Below are positions 35,848 to 44,527 of a DNA stretch of 64,000 bases, in pieces. A program made the translations under genes and the position numbers. Positions within the stretch are counted from its first letter, which is position 1; each line of letters begins with the position of its first letter. The DNA comes from an uncultured Poribacteria bacterium (GTDB lineage Bacteria; Poribacteria; WGA-4E; WGA-3G), in assembly GCA_951813545.1 (NCBI GenBank), contig OX638352.1:5613966-5677965 (forward strand), given 5' to 3'. The notes under the pieces were generated by a model. That model saw nothing but the letters and a program-made list of their open reading frames with translations, was not told the origin of the DNA and did no database searches.

Positions 35848-36346
35848 GGAAACTGAAGGTTATAGTAGAATCGAAAAATATGTTGACCCTTTACGAAAGG
35901 ACAACTTCCTCTACCGCTGGCGGGGTTTCATGAAGTTTAATAAAATATTTCGGTAATTGACGGGAGAACCATGAATGGTCTCCCTACTACAAACGGGCAG
36001 GTTCGTAGTCGTGCGATTCATCGCACGTTCCGATATTACTGAATTAAAAAATTAATCTTCATCTAACCCCGCCCCTTCATAACGTTCAAATGACTGTGGA
36101 TTTTACGAAAAAAGCGAACGTTTTTCGTTCTGGGTCTGGAAATCCTCAGACCTTCCAGAGCAAAATCAGATACAGTTATAGTCTCTTGAGTCCCGTAGGG
36201 TTTATTTGCTTGGGTGTTTCTTCTAGCATCTCTGTAGAAAAATGTATGAATCAATAAATAAAGCCCCGTAGGGGCGGCATCTGTAGAAAATGCTACAAAA
36301 TCCCAAAAATCTCTAAATTGACTTATGGCTTAACTGAAACACATGC
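35848..36346. other. Intergenic region with hairpin repeats
   Basis: It contains a hairpin at about 35962-35984 (GGAGAACCAT/ATGGTCTCC), the TTCGTAGT repeat with the CGTGCGA/TCGCACG hairpin at 36002-36029, a copy of an interspersed repeat around 36185-36242 (TTTGCTTGGGTGTTTCTTC) and a GCCCC-GTA-GGGGC hairpin near 36262. No gene was found. Confidence 0.5.
36002..36029 (+). repeat. TTCGTAGT hairpin repeat, copy 1
   Basis: The sequence TTCGTAGTCGTGCGATTC followed by ATCGCACGTT forms a perfect 7- to 8-bp hairpin. A second copy at 37555-37582 keeps the flanking TTCGTAGT and GTT but changes the stem bases in a paired way. Confidence 0.65.
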
Positions 36347-37471
36347 CTACTCGAAAACCTCAAATTCGCCATCTTTGACAATCAAGACAATCGGGTCGTA
36401 GACTGCATCCCCAACATCGTTAAAAGAGAACTTACCAAGAATCGTGTCAAAATCCCGAATCTCCGCGAGCGCAGCAGCAATCGCCGCTGAATCGGTTGAT
36501 TGGGCATCCGCTATCCCTTTGGCAAGAATATGAACAGCAGTATAAAATTGCGCTGCCCAAATACTCGGTTCAATTCCGTACTTAGTGCTGTAGTTCCGAA
36601 CAAAGGCTTGATTTCCCGGTGTCTCTGCCGTGCTACCCCAACTCGTAAAAGTGATCGTTCCCTCAGCAGCATCTCCTGCAGCCTCTACCAAATCTCTGGA
36701 CAGCGTGAGATTGACAATGAACGGAATATCGGAAGGAACACCGAGTGCCCGTCCTTGAATCAGAATATTGGAAACGTCCGCGACTGTAGATGAAATAAAA
36801 ATAGCATCTGGATTCGATGCCGTGATGCGAGCAAATTGGGCAGACAAGTCAGTCTCCTCGGTTTGGAAACTTTCAGTTGTGAGAATCTCAACACCGTTAT
36901 CAGTGAGTGCTTTCCTCAATTCCGCATCGCTTGTCTCGGAAAAGAGATCAATATCATCAAATAGCGTAGCCACCTTTTGATATCCGAGTTTCTCCTGTGT
37001 CACCCTGACACCGTTAGGAATAAGCACGTCTGTGGTGAGGTTAGTGCGGAAGACAAAATCACTAATTGCACTCAAGCCAGAGGCGGCTGAGGTAGGGCTA
37101 ATCGCCACGACCTGATTCTGGTGCGCGATCAGAGAAGTTTCTGGCACCTGACTTGAGGATGTTGGACCGAGGATAACCGGAACTTTGTCTTGATGAATCA
37201 GTTTGTTAAAGGCTTCAACTGCCCCTGCTACACTACTCTGATCATCCTCTGTGATGACCCAAATGTTCACACCGTTGTCTTGCGAGTTGTTAATTTCTTC
37301 GACAGCAAGTTCAATGCTGTATTCTATCGTAGAGTCTGCCGAACTGAATCGTCCTGTAATAGGGTAGACAGCACCAATTAAAATCTCTTCCCTATCGTCT
37401 TCCATCTGAGGAACAGTCGGTTGGACAACCTGCTGTACCCGTTCACAACCGATAAAACTCGCAACCAACAA
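36347..37471 (-). CDS. Orphan ABC-type branched-chain amino-acid-like substrate-binding protein
   Basis: This Peripla_BP_6-type protein (Leu/Ile/Val-binding fold) is about 374 residues. Landmarks: ILIGAVYPITGRFSSAD, VILGPTSSSQVPETSLIA, VVAISPTSAASGLS, FRTNLTTDVL, the SNPDAIFISST block and AVYDPIVLIVKDGEFEVFE at the end. The listed TTG start leaves only eight residues before the lipobox-like FIGCERV, but a hydrophobic signal peptide continues in frame upstream (SLFVLVSVIGLLVAS) with no ATG, GTG or TTG before a TAG, so the true start may be an unusual codon or may be lost. No permease or ATPase genes are adjacent. Confidence 0.75.
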   Translation of the reverse strand: MLVASFIGCERVQQVVQPTVPQMEDDREEILIGAVYPITGRFSSADSTIEYSIELAVEEINNSQDNGVNIWVITEDDQSSVAGAVEAFNKLIHQDKVPVILGPTSSSQVPETSLIAHQNQVVAISPTSAASGLSAISDFVFRTNLTTDVLIPNGVRVTQEKLGYQKVATLFDDIDLFSETSDAELRKALTDNGVEILTTESFQTEETDLSAQFARITASNPDAIFISSTVADVSNILIQGRALGVPSDIPFIVNLTLSRDLVEAAGDAAEGTITFTSWGSTAETPGNQAFVRNYSTKYGIEPSIWAAQFYTAVHILAKGIADAQSTDSAAIAAALAEIRDFDTILGKFSFNDVGDAVYDPIVLIVKDGEFEVFE

Positions 37472-37554
37472 ACCAATAACTGATACAAGAACAAATAGCG
37501 AAAAAGCCCAACTGCAATAAAATAAATTTAGGACATCCTCAATAAGCGTCTAAG

Positions 37555-37582
37555 TTCGTAGTAGGGCGATTTATCGCCCGTT
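37555..37582 (+). repeat. TTCGTAGT hairpin repeat, copy 2
   Basis: TTCGTAGTAGGGCGATTTA then TCGCCCGTT, with a GGGCGAT/ATCGCCC stem. Compared with copy 1 at 36002 both arms changed (GTGCG to GGGCG and CGCAC to CGCCC) while pairing was kept. Confidence 0.65.
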
Positions 37583-37641
37583 ATAAAGCACAAACGCGCA
37601 GTCTTTTCATCTACAAACAGAAATTATGTACCATCCCCAAA

Positions 37642-38931
37642 TTAATTAGAAGTGTCCACATCAAGCACGGCATCCAGCTGATCCATCACTTTGTGGAATG
37701 CTTCGACGTAATAGGACATTAGCTCAAAATCGTTGGGTGGATTGATATCAAAGATATAGCAGTGAGAGTCAATGAACGCAACTGCTTTAGGATAGTCCTC
37801 AGTCTTGTATTCGACCGTCGAATTATTGCAGCGCCATGGGCAGCCTGTGCCATAACCGATACGATTCTGAAAAATTTCTTGAGATGGAACGGGGAGCCGC
37901 TGCCACTGTCCAGTCGGCACGCCTTCAGCGCGGAGTGCCGCTTGCACCTTCTCACGCAAGGTCCGTACGGGAATATCTAACCCCAACGCCTCCGGATCAA
38001 AACCGACGACGTAGTTGTAATAAACAGGTTCACACGCTTTCGGAGTAACAGGCGTTTCGATCCCCTCAATTTCATCCAGATGTCCTGTGAGATAGTGGCA
38101 ATTTCGGATCCGCATCGCATTGTTCAGGTCAAGCCGCTTAAGTTGGCTACGGATAAACGCTTGGCTGAACATATCCCCACGATACATCCATCCGAGTCCA
38201 TACGCGTTGTATTCCTGCTCCTCGCGTTCCCTACCGGGCACGACGATTTCTCCAAAATACTGCAACAACGCTGCGCGTTCGTAAATTTGTTCATCATCCG
38301 TCGTGAACAAACCACCTTGACAACCGCTACTCAACGTTTTCGATGCCTGCGTGCTATATCCCGCGGCATCGCCAAAGGCACCACAAAGCTTGCCTTTATA
38401 GTAAGCCCCATGCGCCTGCGCGACATCCTCAATTACTTTCAGGTTATGCTTTTTAGCAATTGCTAAAATCGGATCCATATCCGCAGGCATACCGTGAATA
38501 TGAACCGGCATAATCGCACGAGTCCGCTCGGTGATTTTTGCCTCAATTTCATTCGGATCAATACAGTAGGTTACGGGGTCAATATCAACAAAGACGGGGA
38601 TAGCGTTATGATGGAGGACAGCTGCTGCTGTTGCCCAGAAAGTGAAGGCGGGAACAATGACCTCGTCACCCGGTTCAATGCCAACACCCGCGACACACAG
38701 ATGTAAAGCAGCGGTCCCACTGTTGACCGGAATGCAATACCGAACCCCCATGTATTCCGCCCACTCTTGCGAGAGACCTTCGGATTGGATCCGTTGCTGT
38801 TCGGTAATTTTTGTGGAAGCGATAACCTCGGCAATCGCGTCTCTATCGGACTGGGTAACTTCTGGCCACGGTTGAATTAACCCATCAGGGACAGTCCGTT
38901 TGCCACCAGATATAGCGAGTTTTGCTGCCAT
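37642..38931 (-). CDS. DegT/DnrJ/EryC1/StrS family aminotransferase
   Basis: This 429-residue PLP-dependent fold-type I enzyme transaminates or dehydrates sugar substrates. The blocks VNSGTAALHLCVAGVGIEPGD, PAFTFWATAAAVL, VFVDIDPVTY, EDVAQAHGA and STQASKTLSSG, with the PLP lysine in the last, are clear. Relatives include NDP-keto-sugar aminotransferases and the AHBA synthase type. No sugar-nucleotide genes flank it, so the substrate is open. It lies 45 bases after gltX on the same strand and may be co-transcribed. Confidence 0.9.
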   Translation of the reverse strand: MAAKLAISGGKRTVPDGLIQPWPEVTQSDRDAIAEVIASTKITEQQRIQSEGLSQEWAEYMGVRYCIPVNSGTAALHLCVAGVGIEPGDEVIVPAFTFWATAAAVLHHNAIPVFVDIDPVTYCIDPNEIEAKITERTRAIMPVHIHGMPADMDPILAIAKKHNLKVIEDVAQAHGAYYKGKLCGAFGDAAGYSTQASKTLSSGCQGGLFTTDDEQIYERAALLQYFGEIVVPGREREEQEYNAYGLGWMYRGDMFSQAFIRSQLKRLDLNNAMRIRNCHYLTGHLDEIEGIETPVTPKACEPVYYNYVVGFDPEALGLDIPVRTLREKVQAALRAEGVPTGQWQRLPVPSQEIFQNRIGYGTGCPWRCNNSTVEYKTEDYPKAVAFIDSHCYIFDINPPNDFELMSYYVEAFHKVMDQLDAVLDVDTSN

Positions 38932-38976
38932 GAGCGACCCCCTTATAGAGGTTTATGTACGCCGCAGTGCAGTGAC

Positions 38977-40455
38977 TCATAGATGCGTGATCGCCTTAGG
39001 GATCCGTTTTAAGACTTCGTTTCTTCCGAGCAGCACAACAATATCAAAGAGACTCGGTCCGAACGATGTCCCTGTCAGTGCGATTCGCAATGCCTGCATC
39101 GCAGCGACGCGTTTGATGTTGTTCTTATCCGTGTATTTCCAAATCGCCGCTTCAAGTGTTTCTATGTCAAACGTAGGGCTTTCTTCCAAAATCTGTAAGA
39201 CATTCGTCAGAATCTGTCGCGTATTATCTCTCTTTTCTTCTGAATTTCCCCACCATTTCTTAACCGCTTTCGGTTCATACTCGAATTCACCTGTAAAGAA
39301 ATAGCGAGTCTGCGGGATGATGTCCTGTAGCGTTGTGAGGCGTTCCCCCACTGCTTCTACAATACTTTCCAGCCAAGCGCGATCCTCCGTTGAATCTAAT
39401 AAACCCTCTTTCTGCCAGAACGGAATTACCGCATCCGTCCGTGCTGCCACATCAAGTTGGTTAATATAGTGCGAGTTGAGCCATTCCAACTTCTTAATAT
39501 CAAAGACGCTACCACTTTTACCAACCCGTGCGAGATCAAATTTCTCTACGAGTTCATCAACCGAAAAGATTTCCTGCTTGTCGTCGTAGGACCAGCCGAG
39601 CCGGACAACAAAGTTCAGCATCGCTTCGGGGAGATACCCCTGCTCTCGGTAGCGGTTCACAGCGACCAGATCACCGTGATGGCGTTTACTCATCTTCCTG
39701 CCACCACTATCCAGCACCAATGGAATGTGTGCAAACTGTGGAATTTTCAAATCAAGGGCATTCGCAATTGCAATCTGTTTCGGCGTATTATTGAGATGCT
39801 CCGTTCCCCGAACCACGTGTGTTATCTGTATCTCCACATCGTCAATAATCGAAGTAAGATTGTAGTTCGGCATCCCGTTTGAACGCACAATCACCTCGTC
39901 CTCTAAAGTATCGGGATCAATATTGCGTGAACCGAGAACAAGATCGTCAACACGGATCGGTGTGTCGGGCATTTTTATACGGATAGTCGGTTTCCTGCCT
40001 TCGGTGACAAAGCTTTCCACAGCTTCCGATGTCAGGTGTCGGCACCTTCTATCGTAGGAACGGGTCTGCTTATCAGCGCGAGCCTGTGCGCGGATCTCCT
40101 CCAGTTCTTCCGGTGTGCAGTAGCAGTGGTACGCATTGCCGCTTGCAAGCAGTTGTGCAACGTAGTCATCGTAGATGCCTCGCCGCTCCGACTGAACATA
40201 CTGCTCGTCCCAATTGATGCCTAACCATTTCAACGCATCGTAAATTTCGTGCATGGATTCATCAGTGGAACGCGCCGCGTCCGTATCGTCAATTCGGAGA
40301 ATGAACCTGCCGTTGTGGTGTTTGGCAAACAGCCAATTGAATAAAGCCGTTCGTGCGCCGCCGATGTGTAAGTAACCGGTAGGTGATGGTGCCATCCGGA
40401 CCCGAACCTGATCTTTCACAGCGGAAACTGATGTCCCGCTTGATGTGTCATTCAT
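38977..40455 (-). CDS. gltX: Glutamyl-tRNA synthetase
   Basis: GltX charges tRNA-Glu with glutamate. The 492-residue protein has the class I HIGH-like motif in SPTGYLHIGGARTALF, a zinc-like cluster CYCTPEELEE with a distal CRH, the KMSKS motif as RKMSKRHGDL, and the C-terminal anticodon-binding helices. The start overlaps the stop of glnS by four bases (ATGA), so translation is coupled. Having both synthetases makes transamidation for Gln-tRNA unnecessary. Confidence 0.95.
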   Translation of the reverse strand: MNDTSSGTSVSAVKDQVRVRMAPSPTGYLHIGGARTALFNWLFAKHHNGRFILRIDDTDAARSTDESMHEIYDALKWLGINWDEQYVQSERRGIYDDYVAQLLASGNAYHCYCTPEELEEIRAQARADKQTRSYDRRCRHLTSEAVESFVTEGRKPTIRIKMPDTPIRVDDLVLGSRNIDPDTLEDEVIVRSNGMPNYNLTSIIDDVEIQITHVVRGTEHLNNTPKQIAIANALDLKIPQFAHIPLVLDSGGRKMSKRHHGDLVAVNRYREQGYLPEAMLNFVVRLGWSYDDKQEIFSVDELVEKFDLARVGKSGSVFDIKKLEWLNSHYINQLDVAARTDAVIPFWQKEGLLDSTEDRAWLESIVEAVGERLTTLQDIIPQTRYFFTGEFEYEPKAVKKWWGNSEEKRDNTRQILTNVLQILEESPTFDIETLEAAIWKYTDKNNIKRVAAMQALRIALTGTSFGPSLFDIVVLLGRNEVLKRIPKAITHL

Positions 40456-42167
40456 TTCTGCCCTCTTTGAATCTTCGCCCAGCTATCCCTCAGTGGCACT
40501 GTGCGATTGAATACCAACTTCTCTGATGTTGTATCTGAATCTACACAAAAATATCCCATTCGCAAGAACTGATACCGGCTTTCAGGCGGTGCATCAACGA
40601 GACTCGGTTCAACTTTGCAGTTGTTGAGAATCTCCAAAGAGTTCGGATTGAGAAACTGCATCCAATCTGCCCTGTCCGCTGTGCTCTCCGGTTCACGTTC
40701 CGTAAAGAGCGAATCGTAGAGGCGCACCTCAGCATCAAGGGCGTGTTCTACGGACACCCAATGCAATGTGCCTCGGACCTTCCGTCCATCTTCCGACCAA
40801 CCCCCACGCGTTTCGGGATCGTATGTGCAGTGAATCTCAACAATTTCACCGGTATTTTCGTCTTTAACAATCCGCTCACACTGGACATAATACGCATGTT
40901 TAAGCCGCACCTCTCGTCCCGGTGCCAATCTGAAGAACTTCCGTGGCGGGTCCTCCATAAAATCCTCACGCTCAATGTAGATCTCTCGCGAGAACGGAAT
41001 TTGCCGCGTCCCTGCGTTTTCATCTTCCGGATTATTTTCAGCGTCAAGCATTTCGACCTGCCCCTCCGGGTAGTTGTCAATAACAACCTTCACCGGATTG
41101 AGAACTGCCATGACTCGCGGTGCGCGGCGATTCAGATCGTCGCGGATAGAATACTCAAGCTGCCCCATCTCAATGAGATTATCAGCCTTTGATACGCCGA
41201 TGCGGTTGCAAAAATCTCGGATAGATTCAGGCGTATACCCACGGCGGCGCATCCCAGAGAGCGTAGGCAACCTCGGATCGTCCCAACCGTTGACGTGTCC
41301 CTCGTCAACAAGGACTTTGAGTTTCCGTTTGCCTAACACAGTATAAGTAAGGTTCAACCGAGCGAATTCGATCTGTCGAGGTTGATAAATCTCCAATGAT
41401 TCTAAAAACCAGTCATAGAGCGGACGGTGGTCCTCAAACTGAACGTCACAGAGTGAGTGTGTTACGCCTTCAATCGAATCCGATTGCCCATGCGTGAAAT
41501 CGTAGGTCGGATAGATGCACCAATCGTCACCGTGGCGATAGTGATGTGCCCGAAGGATACGATACATCACAGGATCGCGCATATTCAGATTTGGACTCGT
41601 CATATCAATTTTTGCGCGGAGCGTACGGGACCCATCTGGGAATTCGCCATCGCGCATGCCACGGAACAACGTCAGATTTTCCTCAACCGATCGGTTCCGG
41701 TAAGGACTGTCTTTCCCCGGTTCAACCAAGGTGCCACGATAAGTTCGTGTCTCCTCTGGTGTTAGATCGCAGACGTACGCCTTCCCTTTCTCTACGAGTT
41801 TGACGGCATATCCGTAGAGTGTCTCAAAATAGTCTGAAGCGTGATATTCTCGTTCCTTCCAATCAAATCCGAGCCAACGGACATCTCGCTTGATTCCTTC
41901 TACGTACTCACTCTCCTCTGTGAGAGGGTTGCTGTCGTCAAACCGCAAATTGTAAAGTCCATCATAATCTTCAGCGATACCGAAACTAATGCAGATAGCC
42001 TTGGCGTGTCCTATATGGAGGTATCCGCTCGGTTCTGGCGGGAACCGGGTATGCACTCGACCGTCATATCTGTTGGCTTCGAGATCTTCGTCAATCGCTT
42101 GACGGATGAAGTTTGTATCGTAGGGGTTATTCGTATCTTCTTTTAAATGGGGATCTGAATGCTTCAT
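40452..42167 (-). CDS. glnS: Glutaminyl-tRNA synthetase
   Basis: GlnS charges tRNA-Gln directly with glutamine. The 571-residue protein has the signature FPPEPSGYLHIGHAKAICISF, TVLGKRKLKVLVDEGHVNGWDDPR (the KMSKS loop with a VLGKRK variant) and the two beta-barrel anticodon-binding domains with VKVVIDNYPEGQ. GlnRS is thought to have reached bacteria by transfer from eukaryotes. It is the first gene of the glnS-gltX operon. Confidence 0.95.
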   Translation of the reverse strand: MKHSDPHLKEDTNNPYDTNFIRQAIDEDLEANRYDGRVHTRFPPEPSGYLHIGHAKAICISFGIAEDYDGLYNLRFDDSNPLTEESEYVEGIKRDVRWLGFDWKEREYHASDYFETLYGYAVKLVEKGKAYVCDLTPEETRTYRGTLVEPGKDSPYRNRSVEENLTLFRGMRDGEFPDGSRTLRAKIDMTSPNLNMRDPVMYRILRAHHYRHGDDWCIYPTYDFTHGQSDSIEGVTHSLCDVQFEDHRPLYDWFLESLEIYQPRQIEFARLNLTYTVLGKRKLKVLVDEGHVNGWDDPRLPTLSGMRRRGYTPESIRDFCNRIGVSKADNLIEMGQLEYSIRDDLNRRAPRVMAVLNPVKVVIDNYPEGQVEMLDAENNPEDENAGTRQIPFSREIYIEREDFMEDPPRKFFRLAPGREVRLKHAYYVQCERIVKDENTGEIVEIHCTYDPETRGGWSEDGRKVRGTLHWVSVEHALDAEVRLYDSLFTEREPESTADRADWMQFLNPNSLEILNNCKVEPSLVDAPPESRYQFLRMGYFCVDSDTTSEKLVFNRTVPLRDSWAKIQRGQK

Positions 42168-42856
42168 ATCTTATATACCATATATGTCCTATTTTGGGCG
42201 TATTACAGAGACTTCCGCTCACGTGAAGCAGTCGTCTATAGAGATTGGAATATCTTGTTAATAATTATACCTTCAAAACATGGTAAAGTCAAGATTTCCA
42301 GTTTTCCCGTCGGAAGGATATCCGAACTCACGTTAATTCACTATAAAATTCAGATTCCTTTCATTTTTAAAAAATTATGCAACCTTTTTACCACTAAGTT
42401 GTATCTATCAGATAATAGGACTATTTATAGTAAAGTTTAGAATTAATTAGACACTCCAAAGAGGCGAGGATACAATCCTCGCCAGCGGTGGTGAGGTGTT
42501 TTGTGTTTTCCAAAGTGCCCTCTTATTTTCGGGTTTTACTATAGTTTTCGGCTTTTCCGGGATTTGTTCCATAAGTCGGGACACCGCGTAAAAAACAGGC
42601 ATAGACGCGTGTTATTCAAGACTTTTCTCTCCATAATGCTTACCATTGGGCATTGTAGAGGTGGCAAGGTTCTTGCAAAACATTTTTTAAAGAAAAAAGA
42701 ACCTTGTAGAGAAGGTCCCGAAGATGCCATGTTTATCAAGTTACGAAATTAAAATTGTCTTTTTTTGAAAAAATGTAACCTTTTCCGTAGAACATCCGTT
42801 TAAACGTAGTGTTGGTAATTATATTAACTCATAAATCTCAGAAAGGGGTAAAAGTT
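42168..42856. other. Intergenic region with hairpin elements
   Basis: It holds a CCGAACTCACGTTAA motif at 42322-42336 (an end of the TTAACGTGAGTTCGG repeat family), the 118-bp TATAGTAAA element at 42426-42543, and then AT-rich DNA up to the small gene at 42857. The frame at 42539-42739 (minus) is not supported. Confidence 0.45.
42426..42543 (+). repeat. 118-bp hairpin element with TATAGTAAA ends, copy 1
   Basis: TATAGTAAAG at the left and its inverse TTTTACTATA at the right enclose a central perfect hairpin, GGCGAGGAT/ATCCTCGCC (42463-42483). Related elements are at 44338-44440 and 48758-48875. Confidence 0.6.
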
Positions 42857-43048
42857 ATGAAATCCACTGATGTACGCCAGAATCGTCCATGTCTATATGA
42901 AACGGCTTTGTGTCTTGCTGTAGCAAAAGCGCGCCAAGATGAATTTCGCTGGGAACGTTTCATTGATAATTTGTCTCAGATTTGTGATACACTCGCCTAC
43001 CAGATTGCTGCCAAAGGTATAACCCCTTCTAAGCAGTCACGCTCCTAA
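42857..43048 (+). CDS. Small protein of unknown function
   Basis: This 63-residue protein starts at 42857, with AAAGGGG ahead; a longer frame starts 16 codons earlier without a ribosome binding site. It has one cysteine pair region (RPCLYETALCLAVAKAR) and a C-terminal basic tail (PSKQSRS). No family or membrane segment is recognised. It stands alone between minus-strand genes. Confidence 0.45.
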   Translation: MKSTDVRQNRPCLYETALCLAVAKARQDEFRWERFIDNLSQICDTLAYQIAAKGITPSKQSRS

Positions 43049-43079
43049 CGTGCTACTGTGTCACGAGTCAAAGATATCT

Positions 43080-44324
43080 TCAGACTGACTCCTGAAGTTT
43101 CGGATGATTCCGAAAGATTTTAACGAGAGAGCGGACTAACTTTTCGGGGTCGTGACGGATAACGTTCATTTGAACGCCGCCCAACCACGTCCCAAATTCA
43201 GTGACAACCATATCCCGAATGAGGTCCGCTTCAACGACACTGATTCCTTCAGCTTCAAGATTCTCCTGTTCATGATTATAAGAGACCTGCACTTTTGAAG
43301 CGTCTGCAACTTGCATTGTCTCAACGGATAACGACGAAATATCTTTCGCGAGGTCCAAGACATCCATAAGATGCTCAGTATCTTCATAGAGCATCGACAG
43401 CCCTTCCTCGGCAAGTGAACGAATTCGAGTTAGCTGCGAGACCAATTCCTTACGAACATATTCTTGCATGATCTCCGTTGGGGCAGGCTGGTTGTTAACA
43501 ACGACGTAGTGTAAAGGGATTTTTGCGTGATCCAAGATAGCGTTGACATGATCAGTAACAGCGTAACCGTCGGTTTCACCGGGTTGCGTCATGACGTTAC
43601 AGACGTAGATTTTAACCGCGTCTGAGCGTTGAATCGTTTCGACGACACCTTTGATAACCAGATTCGGCATAATGCTGGTGTAAAGGCTACCAGGACCGAT
43701 GATAATTACGTCCGCGTTCATCAGTGCCTCTATAGCACCTTCATGTGCTTGGCACTCATAGTTCTCATCTGGAGAATGATGCGTCTTTCCATTCTCGCGC
43801 GGTTCAAAAAAGACACGCTTGATCGGTTCACGATTCTCTCTCACAGGTATCGTGGATTCGCCTCGAACAATCTCGCCATCTGCGAGTTCTGCACACAAAA
43901 CAGTATAATCCAATGTAACGGGAATAATTTGTCCACGAACGGCAAGCAGCCGTGATGCCGCTTGAATCGCTTTCGGAAAGTTTCCCTCAAACTTTTCTGT
44001 CAACGCTGTTAATAAAAGATTACCGACGGTATGCCCACCGAGTTCACCATCGCTTGAAAAGCGATGTTCAAAAAGCCCTGCGAGTTCATCAGCATCGGAT
44101 AGCGTAAACAGCAGCCTACGAATATCACCAGGGGGCAGCATGTCAAACTCTTCAACCAGCCGTCCTGAGCTTCCGCCATCATCAGAAACGGTAACGATTG
44201 CTGCCAAACTATCCAAATCCATAATATTATCTTTACCTATCTCCAGATCGGCATAGTGCTTAATTCCACTAAGCAAAGCGGATAAACCACTGCCGCCTCC
44301 GATACAGGCAAGTTTCAAAGCCAT
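43080..44324 (-). CDS. yvcK: YvcK/CofD family gluconeogenesis factor
   Basis: This 414-residue protein belongs to the YvcK family, whose B. subtilis member is needed for growth on gluconeogenic carbon sources and binds UDP-sugars. Signature blocks: IGGGSGLSALLSGIKHY, VSDDGGSSGRLV, PPGDIRRLL, HTVGNLLLTAL and GPGSLYTSIMPNL. It is longer than the roughly 320-residue B. subtilis protein by about 90 residues, mostly at the C-terminus (helical, with VADASKVQVSYN). It follows the glmM-like gene after a repeat-containing gap. Confidence 0.9.
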   Translation of the reverse strand: MALKLACIGGGSGLSALLSGIKHYADLEIGKDNIMDLDSLAAIVTVSDDGGSSGRLVEEFDMLPPGDIRRLLFTLSDADELAGLFEHRFSSDGELGGHTVGNLLLTALTEKFEGNFPKAIQAASRLLAVRGQIIPVTLDYTVLCAELADGEIVRGESTIPVRENREPIKRVFFEPRENGKTHHSPDENYECQAHEGAIEALMNADVIIIGPGSLYTSIMPNLVIKGVVETIQRSDAVKIYVCNVMTQPGETDGYAVTDHVNAILDHAKIPLHYVVVNNQPAPTEIMQEYVRKELVSQLTRIRSLAEEGLSMLYEDTEHLMDVLDLAKDISSLSVETMQVADASKVQVSYNHEQENLEAEGISVVEADLIRDMVVTEFGTWLGGVQMNVIRHDPEKLVRSLVKIFRNHPKLQESV

Positions 44325-44337
44325 AATTTCTCCAAAC

Positions 44338-44440
44338 TATAGTGAATCCTAAAAATAAAGAGACACTTTCATCACCCGGTAGGTTCGGTTTCCTAACCGA
44401 ACCGGCACAGAGTGTCCTATTAATTCTAAACTTTACTATA
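44338..44440 (-). repeat. 103-bp hairpin element with TATAGT ends, copy 2
   Basis: TATAGTGAATCC at one end and TTTACTATA at the other are imperfect inverses. The outer arms also share TAATTCTAAAC-type sequence with copy 1 at 42426. The central hairpin is GGTTCGGTT/AACCGAACC (44382-44403), different in sequence from that of copy 1. Confidence 0.6.
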
Positions 44441-44527
44441 AATCGCGGACCGGTGGGATCTCAGGATTTCCGCGGATTGTAAACATTTCATCTTTACAAG
44501 GCACCATAATAGATAACGCAACTAAAA

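Noticed and set aside
37471..37474. TTG as a secure start of the binding-protein gene
   Set aside because: It would leave only eight residues before the lipobox cysteine, too short for a lipoprotein signal. The coordinates are kept but the start is flagged as doubtful.
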